In this document: positions 49,060-59,764 of the stretch, piece by piece
How positions within the stretch are numbered: position 1 is the stretch's first letter
Layout of the letters: each line of letters opens with the position of its first letter
Assembly (NCBI GenBank): GCA_026419785.1
Contig: JAODTK010000566.1
Span: forward strand, 1 to 64,000
DNA from: Sclerodactyla briareus
Lineage: Eukaryota; Echinodermata; Holothuroidea; Dendrochirotida; Sclerodactylidae
Reading direction: 5' to 3'
DNA length: 64,000 nucleotides
The notes under the pieces: model-generated
Told to the model about the DNA's origin: nothing
Database searches by the model: none
What the model saw: only the letters and a program-made list of their open reading frames with translations
Translations under genes and position numbers: made by a program

Positions 49060-49500
49060 GCCATTCACTCAAGTAAGGCCCCATCAGACTGGAGTTCCGG
49101 CGTGATCTTCACATGTCGGCACATCTTGGATCGTGTAATATTAGTTTCGAAGTATCACGTTCTAGCTACGGTCGACATCTACAGCCTCGGCAATCGCTGT
49201 GGTTGTATAAACTAGGGGGCCAAACAGGAATATACCCAGTGAAAGCTGGTCTAACCGTAGTCGTTGATTTCATTTGATCACCTGCTTGCCCATGAGGTGT
49301 GAGCAAACCAAGCTTCATTTGTCAGTGAATTCGAAATATGTAACAGTATACTGACAATGACGTCTCTGTATGTAGTTAACCAAGACACCTGAGACATCTC
49401 TCTACACATGCCGCACCTTCTATCCACAGAGCAAACTGAACGTTGTTGTATCAGCGTGCAAAATCGTGAGTGCGCATCAGTTGCCTGGACTGCTTTTTAT
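49060..49500. repeat. diverged repeat pair, copy 1 (with 56,440-56,900)
   Basis: Collinear landmarks: TATCACGTTCTAGC near 49,155, CAGCCTCGGC near 49,182, GGGGCCAAACAGGA near 49,216, GTAACAGTATACTGA near 49,340, and AACCAAGACAC..GACATCT near 49,378-49,398. All recur in order in the 56-kb copy. Confidence 0.6.
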
Positions 49501-49509
49501 TCCGCTATT

Positions 49510-50255
49510 CTCCTGCGTTGAAATATCGTGGCCTCGTATGGCGACGATAACGCTGTGTATTTGGCATAATGTCCAACTTCATGTGATTTTGTGATGATAT
49601 CTGACTTCTGTAATATTTCGCCCTGAAAAGCATTGCGTCGTAGTCCGATGATAAGGAGTCACGAGCCACAATACGACACAAAGACTAAGAAAAAAAAACA
49701 TTGTTCATTGCAACACTAAATCAGCTCCCCTTCAGGCGTTGCATTAAAACAATCTCGCGGGTATACTATGTCAGAAGTTATGCTAAGTTTCTCCAACACT
49801 GACGGATTGTTTATACTATCTATATTTATACTCTAAGCGCTCCACAAAACATTAAAAAACGATCATTAATCTGGTACCCCACAATAATCTCTCATCCTGA
49901 TCCACAATTGTTTACTTTTCTAAAAATGGGAAATTGTGCAGCAAATTTCTATGCATCCTTTTTATTAAAGAATTTTTCTCTCTCTCGCTAAGCAGTAAAT
50001 CCCAGTAATAAATTGTACCCTCGTAAAAACACGTCCCTGTCTCTATGAGGAATCTCCACAAGAATATTGTTTTGAGTAAAAACGCTCACACCGGAAACTG
50101 TTGTACGAATGACGAACGAATATACCTCTCGCCTTCATTTATGATTGTTAAAAACTCCAGGTGTATCAGAGTTCGATCTTCTACATATATAGACCTAAAG
50201 TTGTTTTAACCGTATACACACACACGGATAACTGAATGTGATGACAGGAAAAATA
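49510..50255. other. unassigned interval
   Basis: AT-rich, no feature seen. It lies downstream of the candidate minus-strand exons at 50.3-51.3 kb and could contain their 3' UTR. Confidence 0.4.
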
Positions 50256-50259
50256 TTGG

Positions 50260-50515
50260 CTATGTGCATTTTTCGCATTTATAGCAGAAGAGAATAGTAG
50301 TTACATCGGTTATATTTAATTTAAGCGACTGCCAGTTTGAACAATAATTTATTCTCTCATTGGTGGGACCATTTATTAAAGGAAAAACAATAATTTGCTC
50401 CACTCTGTATAAGGTTCTCTTATTCCTGACTATTGTGACATCCATGTAGTCTATGGAGCAATCTGTAGAGAGGTATCGTCTTTCCGATAACTCTTCCTTG
50501 GCCTTCGCACTTGAC
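50260..50515 (-). CDS. weak candidate terminal exon, Cys-containing
   Basis: The minus frame ends at a TAG (50,262-50,260) and reads SSAKAKEELSERRYLSTDC.., IDYMDVTIVRNKRTLYRVEQ, IIVFPLINGPTNERINYCSN and WQSLKLNITDVTTILFCYKC then EKCT. It has five cysteines, an NIT sequon and beta-rich alternation, as in a secreted or receptor ectodomain. The acceptor is not clear: an AAAG at 50,516 is possible but has a weak pyrimidine tract. The phase does not join cleanly to the exon at 50,668-50,899. Confidence 0.22.
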
Positions 50516-50667
50516 CTTTGAAGCGGCACTTGGTATCAAGGTGATTTACTTATCTAATGTATATCACTCGTACTAGTTGTAGGTAGAAGCGTATCCTCCA
50601 ATCATTTATTTTCTTGTCTCGCTTACCGTGTATGGGGCTTCAGGTACGTTGAAAGTATGCTACTCAC

Positions 50668-50899
50668 CGCCAGTATCGCCGTGAGAACTCTCACTCATAT
50701 CCTCCCGAATAACTTGATACTCTACCCGAAATAGAATCTGCCCGTCTGCAGTCACTGTATAATCTTCATTTGAGGGTATTTTCCGTTTGCATTCATTCAA
50801 TTGACATATTCCAGTGTTCACTTGGATGGCCGAGAACTTCATATCACCCATCGATGACCATTTAGAATATTTATTCGAATGTACATCGACCAAGCACAT
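50668..50899 (-). CDS. weak candidate exon with strong GTGAGT donor
   Basis: On the minus strand an ATG at 50,899 opens 77 codons: MCLVDVHSNKYSKWSSMGDM.., CQLNECKRKIPSNEDYTVTA, DGQILFRVEYQVIREDMSES, SHGDTG. It ends at a donor G|GTGAGT (first intron base 50,667) in phase 1. Three cysteines are present and there is no signal peptide, so it may be internal with its acceptor just upstream (AG before 50,902, phase 0). No domain recognised. Being next to two other Cys-containing open frames on the same strand adds a little weight. Confidence 0.28.
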
Positions 50900-51096
50900 C
50901 CCCTCGAGTAGGCTTTAATGACAGGTCTCGTCCTGTGTTATGTGATGTGGTGTGGCGTGTAATCAACAGTGTTACAGAAATTGTGAATCACGCCGGTCGC
51001 TGCAGGACGTTTCCTCTAGACTACTGCGATAACTGCCTCATTTACATGCCGTTAATTCCGATAAAATCAACAAGGGAATAATATGTGGACGCTCAC

Positions 51097-51274
51097 TCGT
51101 GTCACACGGGACGGCGATGCTCTTCGGAAATGAGGACGATGGTGGGGTTGAGATAACGAACTCGTCCTCGAAACCAGTGCCTGTTTCATTTGTAATGATG
51201 TAATTACGGAGAGACGCGAAATGGAGCCACAATGAGAAGTTACAAGTATTGGACATACATTGTACGGTACGCCA
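51097..51274 (-). CDS. weak candidate exon, acceptor and donor both good
   Basis: A long pyrimidine-rich acceptor (TTCTTCTTTTTTCTTT.., AG at 51,276-51,275) and a donor A|GTGAGC (after 51,097) bound 178 bases, entered in phase 0 and left in phase 1. It reads WRTVQCMSNTCNFSLWLHFA, SLRNYIITNETGTGFEDEFV, ISTPPSSSFPKSIAVPCDT. It has three cysteines and two sequons (NFS, NET), which fits an ectodomain. Leaving in phase 1 agrees with the next candidate exon's own phase-1 donor. No family recognised. Confidence 0.3.
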
Positions 51275-51284
51275 CTAGTATTCG

Positions 51285-52240
51285 AAGCATTATAAAGAAA
51301 AAAGAAGAACCTAAAATAGAATCCAACTGTATTTGAGACATCTTTTCGCAATGGTAACACCCGCGTGAGTTACCTCATCATTTGAGTGGAATTCAAGTAC
51401 CCAACAAGTAGTAATGATGATTAAAGTATGGCTCAATAACCAATGCAATTAATACACAGTAGATAGAACACACATATTCAACGAAGAAAACGATTTTCAG
51501 AGTCAGAAGGCAAAATTATCATGTGAACGGATGCTGCATCACGACGAATTGTTGGAATGGAATATCTTGACTTTTCACATTATTGTACAAATTTTTTCCA
51601 TCTAAAATATCAATCTCTCTCGAAAATGAACGAGTCTTACAATCATACCCCACACCACACCCTACATCTCTCCAGAATAGTCAGAGAGCGTATCGGTTCC
51701 AAACATTGGGTTAATATCGGTGGAGCGATTTGAGAAATGTATAGCGACTTTGGAAAGCGTTATAATAGTACGAAAACAGCAAAGCTGCATTATCCACGTT
51801 AGTAGAGCTGCAGTATTATATTATCATTATTATGTCGTCAGCTGCGTTCCTGAAGGTATACGCCCGTTTTGTAGTTGTCGATAGGTTCGTTGTGATGTAT
51901 CAGCATGGTGTAAGTGGTGGGATTGCTCCGATCGTCGGATGAGGTTTAAACTTTCAATTTTCAATTACATAACCAAGTTCGGAATGTGCCTTTTTCCTGA
52001 TTCTGACATTCATAATTAGCACTCGCAAGATGCAGCTCTGAAGGCAGGAACATCTAAGCAATCAGGCGGGCGGGTTCAGATTAGGTATGTGGGTTGGGTT
52101 ACTTATATGCTGAGGACAAACTTTTTTTGGTCACAATCATTCAAAGTCGTAAGAGGGTGATCCCCAAGAGGTTTTAACGCACGATATAAAACAATATCAG
52201 CCTGTACTATGCTCACAATGAGCAACACACCCGGTTTAAG
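51285..52240. other. unassigned interval
   Basis: AT-rich, no supported feature. Upstream exons of the minus-strand candidate could lie here but none was convincing. Confidence 0.4.
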
Positions 52241-52243
52241 CTT

Positions 52244-52420
52244 GATCGAACCAAGCAGTATAGGCTTATCGTGTTCACATGATTTTCATTCTTCCATGTT
52301 TTGATCAAACCAAGCAGTATAGGCTTATCGTGTTCACATGATTTTCATTCTTCCATGTTTTGATCAAACCAAGCAGTATAGGCTTATCGTGTTCACATGA
52401 TTTTCATTCTTCCATGTCTC
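52244..52420. repeat. 59-bp tandem triplication, nearly identical
   Basis: Units start at 52,244, 52,303 and 52,362 with GATCRAACCAAGCAGTATAG and end with TTCTTCCATGTTTT or a variant. Only one substitution is seen in the body of the first unit and a few at the end of the third. The 59-base period is not a multiple of three. Very recent expansion or active unequal exchange. Confidence 0.97.
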
Positions 52421-52736
52421 GTTGACTGCAGATAACCCTTGAACTTTGCCACGCAATCTGTGTCACTCATCCGATGAGTGTTTTTTGGCTGTCCTAATCC
52501 TGCAGGATGAGCACTGTCGACTAGGGAGCCCGACTACCAAGCCCAAATCATCTAGGTAAGGTAAGGTTCACAAGCTATAATTCCAATTTTACTTCCGAAC
52601 TCGGGTTCGTTACTACGCAAGGCGGTTGCATACGCAAATTCCAATTGCTCAGCGTCGACTCAGTATTTTGACAATATTTGCAAACTGTGATCCCTATCGA
52701 CTTTTGATTACTTTTGACCTAACCCACAAACAATAG

Positions 52737-52945
52737 AGATCATGCACTCAGTATCGGGAACCCACATACCACCCCAGAATGAGCTTCATCACGCAATCCA
52801 AATGAATTGCGGGATCGAGTTATCGTTTCAATTCTCGAATCTGGGGCAACATTTGAAATCAGAACTTTTCAGCACTGGGCACAAATACATTTCATATACC
52901 CATTATTCTCGCGTTGACAACAGATTTCACTATTTATTGCTTATA
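52737..52945 (+). CDS. weak candidate internal exon
   Basis: An acceptor (CTAAC branch-like word near 52,720, CAATAG ending 52,736) and the donor ATA|GTAAGA bound 209 bases, phase 1 in and phase 0 out. The frame reads IMHSVSGTHIPPQNELHHAI, QMNCGIELSFQFSNLGQHLK, SELFSTGHKYISYTHYSRVD, NRFHYLLLI. No domain recognised. No partner exon was found. Confidence 0.22.
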
Positions 52946-52949
52946 GTAA

Positions 52950-53585
52950 GAATTCCCGGCAACGACTGACTCGGTTGTACAGGAAGACTGGCATTACTCT
53001 GACGACAAACTACATTTTCAACATGCCTGTTGGTCAAAAGTATATTTTGGTTACACTAGTATTGAAAATAAGCATTACGGGCAGACGGGCAGCGTGTGGA
53101 TATGCATGCCTTGAGTGTTGCAATCGAAGAGTAACGAATCCATAACATTTAGGTTTTGCCATCGTACTTTATTCCCACCAATCTATTTTACCATAGTAGC
53201 AGTGTGACACAAATTAATATTCTCCATTTCAACTTGATTTTATAGAATATTTAAGGAACTTCTGAACATTTGATCAGTGAATAGGGGCAACATTACATTT
53301 TTATTTAATTTACATTTGGCGTGAACTCGATCCTAAAATTTACAGATTTACCTGGAGTTCTTTACAGAATAATAACATGCATTGTGGGCTGATTTTTTTC
53401 TTCGTTTTCGTCACATATAGCCTATTATTGATATTGCGAAAGTATCTTCAATATTCGGTTCTGACCTTTCGAGTATTTCTCTGTCATTGAATGATACCTT
53501 CGTCAAGAGAAAGAGAGGGAGTGGCTATTGGAAACCTAATGCTTCTCATTTATCCACGATGAGTTTAATCATATAATCCGTTCTA
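52950..53585. other. unassigned interval
   Basis: AT-rich sequence upstream of the Tx1/L1-like element. It may include more of that element's decayed 5' part. Confidence 0.4.
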
Positions 53586-53589
53586 CAAT

Positions 53590-55920
53590 TGCCGGTACGG
53601 TGAGCAGTAGTCCAGCTTTTGAGTTAAGTCACATGCAAAGTATAGAAAAACAATTCGAGTTTGATCTCTTCAATTACGATGCTTGTTTAGAACAATCACT
53701 GGTTGACCTTCCTTCCACAGCCGTACAGAAACTATTGCTATGTAAATGCTCGGCAAAAGATTCGATGTTTCATATGATCTCGGGCCCGCTGGAGTGAACA
53801 ACAGCCGATATTCTTTAAATTTGGAGACAAAAAAGAGCAAAATGAGTAATACCATCTCTGAGTTAGTTTCCCAGGATTTCAGTGCTCATTTGTCTGACGA
53901 GCAGGGGAGGGCAGTTAGATCACTGGAGAACCTAAGAGGGATCCTCGCTATCTAAAGAACGGCGTCACATTGCTGTTTTAAACATTGGGTCATACAATTG
54001 GGGCTAAGTGTTCAGCGAACAGATGAAACGCACATTGAATATCTTTATTAACCAGAGCAAACCGGTTCTTCAAAAGGTCAGTATATGGTGAAAATGTCGA
54101 TTAATCTAAGATATAATCAATTACTGCAATACTAACACTGCTGATGTAGCCTCGTCTTTCCTTGATTACGAAACAGCGTTCGATTGTTTTTGAACTTGGA
54201 TTTGAACTTCATCCTAACACTTTACATTTCCCTGATTTTGGTATAGAGTTCATTGATTGTGTGAGAGTTTTTCAGAGCAATGCTTAATCTTGCCCATCAT
54301 AAACAATGGACATCTCTCCAGCTATTTCAAAATATCCAGGGGTGTCCGCCAGGGCTGCTCTTAAGCCCATATATTTTCATTCTTCCAAATATTAATGTCT
54401 CTCATACAGAAAAACACAGTTATATAAGGGATTGTTATTCCGCAAAATGGAATCAAGATTACGCACTATGCCGATGATACGGTTTCACTTACGGATAGCT
54501 GCCTCTCTCCATGAATGTTTGAATGTTTTATATAATTCTCTAACGTTTCTGATCTGAATGTTATATTCCAGAAATCCTTCTTTTTTCCATTGGGCTCTTT
54601 TGTTGTTGAGGCTCAAAGGTATTTTGCATGCTTGGTCAGTTCGTGACCTTACCTCATTAGGGCAAATTCAGATTATTAAGAGCCTTGCTCTTTCTCAGCT
54701 TGCCTAATCCTCCTCAGCAATCCATTGCTGATCTAAATTGCATATTGTACCAGTTGGTTTGGTCGAATAAGAATGATATGGTCAAAAGATCCACAATCAT
54801 TAATACGAGAGTAAAGGTGGTTTAACGTGGGTTGATATTTCCTTCTATCAAAATTTGAAATGCACGTGGATAAAAAAAAAAAAAATACTTGGGTACTGAT
54901 AGAGTCAGTGGGAACTATTTTGAAAAAGTATAGCAAGTCGTTTATTTTTAAGTGTACTTAGATTAAGGATACAGTTGTTCATGTGAAAACACAAGTTTGC
55001 GAGGCTCGGGCGGAATTTAATTTCTGCCAGACTGCCGTTGTGAGAAGAGATTATACTTAACCATGATAATTCTAAGATCAATAACAAGTCATTCTCCCCC
55101 ATCGGGCTGATGCAGCGTAATTTGATTTTCATTCAAAATGTCATTGCAAACACTGGCCATTAAATGTCTTATCAACATTTTTAAGAACAAATCACTGATT
55201 TTCCTTTCACAACATACTTTGGTCTAGTTGGAACGATTCACAGAAATTGCCAGGAATTTCGGTGAAGGTGAGAACCTTTTAAAAATAGCGAAATGAATCA
55301 CCTTCTATTACTCCGTAAACCAAGATTTTCCAAATTAGTGTATAGTCTGTTAATTTGTAAAATAAGCACACCTCCTACTTGTATCGAGAAATGGGGCTCA
55401 TTTACTTCGAGATTTTCGAGAGTCGCAACTGGAATCTATATTCATGTACCCCATCCAAGCTGTTCATAATTCCAAGGTCTCTTACTTTCAGCTCCGATCT
55501 CTGCACAGAATTTTGGGAACAAATTATCTCTCATTCAAAATGGAACTTGCTGAACGGCCTAGGTGTACATTTCGCAACGAGCAGGAAGAAACTTTATCCC
55601 ATTTTTTTTTTTTTTGTGAATGTCCATCCCTGAGACCATTCTGGCCATGTTTAGTTATTGTGTTAAAATTTATCATATTCTTTCTTTTTTTCTTGATATC
55701 TGCTTTGGTTGCTATGATGACATGGATAATCCAATTAACTTTCTAATTCTCTATGCGAAGAAGTGTATTTACATAGCAAACTGAATTTCATAATTCCAAA
55801 TGCGGCAGCTTTTTACTACAGTTTCCATTTCGAATTGGGTGTTGAATGTTCTATCCTAAAGAAGAACGGGAAACACGATCGATTATCAATAATGGAAAAT
55901 TATGTTATCTGATTAATATC
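53590..55920 (+). mobile_element. Tx1/L1-like LINE, 5' truncated, degenerate
   Basis: Plus strand. The linker between endonuclease and RT reads NNSRYSLNLETKKSKMSNTI then SELVSQD (53,799-53,878), a hallmark of Tx1/L1 elements (EKNSRYFLNLEK). RT blocks follow: FLDYETAFD near 54,156-54,183, a RGVRQGC..LSPYIFIL-like block near 54,330-54,382, and an ITHYADDTVS-like block near 54,462-54,490. The C-terminal part has FQLRSLHRILGTNYLSFKME near 55,487-55,546, CTFRNEQEETLSHFFFFCEC near 55,564-55,624, and an IPNAAAFYYSFHFELGVECS block near 55,793-55,850. The endonuclease is absent. Multiple frame changes make it inactive. Confidence 0.85.
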
Positions 55921-56034
55921 ACTTTTACATTATGTCGTTGAATTTACGTCAAAATCATGCCTCTTTTCCATCAGAAATTGCAAACGCTTTCATATTTTGT
56001 TGTACTTACACAATGCCCATAGCAGCTGGTACCT

Positions 56035-56400
56035 ATAGATGAGCGACCTTGGTCCAGTGATTGTGCATGGAGTCCACAGGTTGTTGATTCGGATCCCCCG
56101 GGAAGAGGATTAGTGTTTCGACTTATGCTGGAGAATCAAATGCGGCTATTCAGGCAGTCCGTGTGATCGGGAAAGTTCGGCTGGTTGCGAACCCAAACTA
56201 CTGATCATCCCACCGGTTAATTCTAGTTGATGATGCGTTCCAGCCCACTCAGCTGAATGAGTACCCGGTGTTCGCACCGGGGAGGGAAACTGCTGTCCAG
56301 ATGGCAGTGACCTCGTTCGTTGGACACTGGAATTAATAGTGATAGGTGGGCTAGGGCTGAGGTCTACCGATCATAAATTGTCGCAGCTGGCGCTGTCCGC
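56035..56400 (+). mobile_element. second SINE-like element
   Basis: The head GAGCGACCTTGGTCCAGTG and, about 45 bases later, GTTGATTCGGATCCCC resemble degraded pol III A and B boxes of a tRNA-derived head. The body has GGTTGCGAACCCAAACTACTG and CCAGCCCACTCAGCTGAATG followed by GAGTACCCGGTG, typical of an invertebrate SINE body. It differs from the SINE at 26,497. Boundaries are approximate. Confidence 0.5.
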
Positions 56401-56439
56401 AGCGTGTGCGTTTTCCTCTCCTATAGACGCGCAACTCGC

Positions 56440-56900
56440 CTGCGTCATTTCCCCTGATTCATAGGGCCTCGCCACACGTGAGCTTTACATGGTCTTTCCT
56501 CGGTCAGTACCTCTGAAGACATGTATATAAGTCACAAAGTAACACGTTCTGGCCGCCATCAGCAGTCTCGGCCTTGACGATGACAATGATTGTTTAAAAT
56601 ATATGGGGCCAAACCGGAGAAACTAAACCGCTTAGAAATATGTGAATCGAATCGCAGCAGTTAAATATTTAGCAGTCTGGTTGTCTTTACGTTGTGGGTA
56701 AGGTAATTTTACCTGTCAACGCAAAAACCCGAAGTGTGTGACAGTATATTGAAAGCCCCGACACCTCCGTAGTATTAAATCAAGACATGAATAATTTGAC
56801 ATCTTGCCCGTCTAGTTGAAGTTGACGTTGTGACTGATCATGCGATGGCGCTCAGACATCCATAATGATTGAGGCAGTGGACTAGGAGACATTCCGAGGG
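56440..56900. repeat. diverged repeat pair, copy 2 (with 49,060-49,500)
   Basis: Collinear with the 49-kb copy: TAACACGTTCTGGCC near 56,542, CAGTCTCGGCC near 56,562, GGGGCCAAACCGGAG near 56,605, GTGACAGTATATTGA near 56,739, and AATCAAGACA..GACATCT near 56,780-56,805. Confidence 0.6.
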
Positions 56901-56904
56901 TGAC

Positions 56905-58045
56905 GACACACATGTTACGCTCTCGGGCACTGGAGAATGAATTCCAGGTGGGGGGGGGCTGAAGTCGTTAGTTCTTTTTTTAAGTTTTTTTTCCTCGCAT
57001 TATTTCGGGATGTGACCTTCGACCTGACCCCAAAAGATAAATATCCTCAACCCAATTGAAACCATCCGTGCCAAATATAACTCTCTATCATTATTCCGTT
57101 GCACAACACTTGCCATTCACAAACTTTTCATCTGACTTCTGTTAACGCTTCACTGCAGCCTTCTGTTGCATTCCGAGCCCAGAATAATATGGTCACTACA
57201 CTATATTCTATGCCGAGCCATTCATTTGCCTCAGATGAGCTCTTGCATCGTTTCGCTGCACAGTTATCACGCTACAAGGCACCCATACTTTGATGTTCAC
57301 CTCGAAGACCTTGAACCTTACCCCAGACCAATGGGGTTCGTCCGGTCTAGCAGGAACCCCCCTTCTACCAAGCGCTCTACGTTGCTCCGTTGCAACAGCT
57401 ATCGTGCTCATAAGTCTTTTCGACTTTTGACCTTCGTGTGACTTTTGGTGATTGGTATGACACCGCAAACAAACAGGGTTCTTCTTCTTCATACCCAATT
57501 TGAGTCCAATCTTTAACTTAATGTGCTTGCATTCTCTAGATTATCGTGCTTCAAACGAGTTCCACATACAACTGGGCGCCCACATCATACATACCTCGTG
57601 TGACTCATGGATCTTGTTTTACTATGCGGCTCATCTTCGCATATGTGGAATGATTGAAATTAGTAATAGTTTCAAATTTATATCTACTTACCTAGGCTGC
57701 GAGAAATCATACTCAATTTTACCAATGCCAATTTGATTATTGATTTTGAGGTTTTAAAAGCTATGCTTCAGATACAAACTATAGCTCATTACGGGGTCAG
57801 TCTCATAACTGGTAACGCCGTGTATTCCGGTAGGCACTATTACACAGCAATCTGGAGTCGCGCTGATTGCCTTCGCTGAGCAGCTTTATAACAGAGTGTT
57901 CTGGGTTAACTGCCCTCAAGCAAAGGCCGTTAATTCATATAAAAATCATCAGGAGAGTAGTTCCGGTATCTGCTAGTCTGAGGCTATGCCCTCTTGACAA
58001 CGAACAAGAATATTGTAGCCTATCGCGTCGTAAAATATATCTGCA
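56905..58045. other. unassigned interval
   Basis: Overlapping frames at 57,099-57,498 on both strands carry no recognised motif. Part may be 3' UTR of the minus-strand candidate that ends at 58,050. Confidence 0.4.
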
Positions 58046-58049
58046 GTTT

Positions 58050-58306
58050 TTAAGTAAATGAAGTAGCCATATCTTTGATTGTTTTAAACTTGACAATGAA
58101 GAAGCCCCCGCGCATATTTTTACCAGGTTTCTGATAACCTGACTTTAACGTGTTTTTATCAAATAGGCTTTGCATTCCCTTCAGCGTTTGGACGTGATGT
58201 GATGAGCTATTAATCAATGCGTGACTTAGAGAAGACCAATAACCGGAACTCCATGAAAGAGAGAAGCCCCCTGCAACTTCAAAATCAATAATAATCGGTT
58301 CGGGAC
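58050..58306 (-). CDS. candidate terminal exon, unrecognised
   Basis: A strong acceptor (CACTATTTTCATTCACAG, AG at 58,308-58,307) opens a phase-1 frame of 84 codons to a TAA. It reads PEPIIIDFEVAGGFSLSWSS, GYWSSLSHALINSSSHHVQT, LKGMQSLFDKNTLKSGYQKP, GKNMRGGFFIVKFKTIKDMA, TSFT. It contains no cysteine itself, but the codon split across the splice to 58,713 would be TGT (Cys). No family recognised. A different minus frame (58,226-58,441) crosses the acceptor unspliced and is the main alternative. Confidence 0.3.
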
Positions 58307-58493
58307 CTGTGAATGAAAATAGTGAGTAGAATGTGGTCGAAGCTTAAGTACATGGATAACTGCGCCGAACTGAAAAAGGTACTGTCCGTCGATAGACCCG
58401 AAATATATCGGCTGGGGTAACTCCACGCCGCGAACTGACATTGGGAATGTACGTCAGGGATAGTAGGGTGATGAACAGATAGATATAGGGATA

Positions 58494-58690
58494 CCTACAC
58501 TCGCAAAAATGTTATGTCGAATTTACACAACCGTTCCCCTAGCATACCTATCTCGTGTTGTGTGAGACATTACACAACACGGTGTAAGGGTCGTGTAAAT
58601 ATACACCCGACGTTGTGCAGAACATACACAATTATCGTAATTTCTCACACACACTGGGATATGTGTGCTAGTTACCCAACGTAATTCAGG
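58494..58690. mobile_element. foldback MITE-like element
   Basis: TTACACAAC, GTGTAA and their complements recur through the segment. A perfect 10-base inverted repeat, CGTGTTGTGT and ACACAACACG, lies at 58,554-58,581 with an 8-base loop. It starts near CACTCGCAAAAATGTTATG, a style shared by short foldback repeats of marine animals. It would lie inside the candidate intron 58,307-58,712. Confidence 0.5.
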
Positions 58691-58712
58691 GATAATGAAC
58701 ACCCGAACTTAC

Positions 58713-58773
58713 ATTCGATTTTGGGACGGATACATGCACGACATATGTGATATATTCGCAGCAAGCGGCTGTG
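58713..58773 (-). CDS. weak candidate internal exon upstream of 58,306
   Basis: A pyrimidine-rich acceptor (CCCTGTCCCTCTTTGTCTATT..ATAG, AG at 58,775-58,774 on the minus strand) and a perfect donor GAAT|GTAAGT bound 61 bases. Entered in phase 0, it reads HSRLLRIYHICRACIRPKIE and leaves in phase 1, matching the acceptor phase at 58,306. A second frame without this acceptor (58,886-58,686) also runs through the same donor, so the frame is not settled. Confidence 0.22.
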
Positions 58774-59555
58774 CTATCCATGAATAGACAAAGAGGGACA
58801 GGGGGTCGCCTGGTACCGCTGAATACTACGATTAACCTCGTGGTGTGTATGGTCGAAATGTTTCGTTCATGCACGCAAATCAGCAAACGTTAACAGTTAA
58901 CGTTCTGTTCGCTGTTCTGTTGTCCTAACATGTTGTTGCGGGAATAGGTCAATGGAGTCCAGTTTCAACATGTTCCATACACTCAGTGCAAACTATCAGA
59001 CCATCACATTCGATCGGTCCCGTGCCAAAGATAGAAGATGTCCGGGTAGTGGAGGTGATCAACCATCCAGCAAGATACGTCGGCTTCGTGCGGATTATTC
59101 TGTGAAATAGTAGTAGTATTATTATAAGAAATTTAGTAGTCAATTTAGCACAAAAATCGTGGTAGAAAGTTTGTAAGGCTCTCAAATAGGTTTCTAGATA
59201 TTGGCAATAGCTCACCATCTACTTGAGTCGCAATAGTTGCAATTTGATGTTTCTATGTTTATTCGGCGAGGTCTACTGGAACCACACGATGTTAAAACCA
59301 ACAGCCATACGAACTTCGCGCTGTGCATGAGGCCGCACACCTCTCCCGGATTTTTGTCAGCAGGCAATTAGGCCCAAACATCCGGGGTCTATCTCTTATC
59401 TCCCAGGTATTACGTGGTAGTACAGAATAAACCGAACTTTGGGGAAGAAAGATTACTGTTGTATATAGATTATAATAATCCTAAACATGACATGCGTCCG
59501 GATACATCTGCGTAACTCTCTAAGCATTGCAAATTCCTACTGTTCCAATGTTCAG

Positions 59556-59758
59556 GACAGGCGTCGGATCATATGTGGCCTGTGGGCTTTGGCTGGTGCG
59601 CAAACCAGAGTAATTGTGATAACCTACAGATGTGGGTCTCGAAGCAAGAAGAAAAAACATTTTGTCTTCCTGCTACTTCGCTTCCGGTTGATGAATTGGA
59701 GAAGCATTATAACAGTTCCTCCATAGTATTTAGGCCTTTATGCGTATTTTCCAATTAG
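59556..59758 (+). CDS. weak candidate terminal exon, Cys/Trp-containing
   Basis: A good acceptor (CTACTGTTCCAATGTTCAG, AG at 59,554-59,555) opens a phase-1 frame of 66 codons to a TAG. It reads QASDHMWPVGFGWCANQSNC, DNLQMWVSKQEEKTFCLPAT, SLPVDELEKHYNSSSIVFRP, LCVFSN. Four cysteines and two sequons (NQS, NSS) suggest an ectodomain end. AATAAA occurs 463 bases later at 60,221. No upstream exon could be linked with confidence; a 53-codon frame at 58,951-59,112 (MESSFNMFHTLSANYQ..) lies upstream on the same strand. Confidence 0.27.
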
Positions 59759-59764
59759 GCGGGC

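Noticed and set aside
52244-52420. CRISPR array
   Set aside because: The 59-bp units are head-to-tail without spacers, and the genome is eukaryotic.
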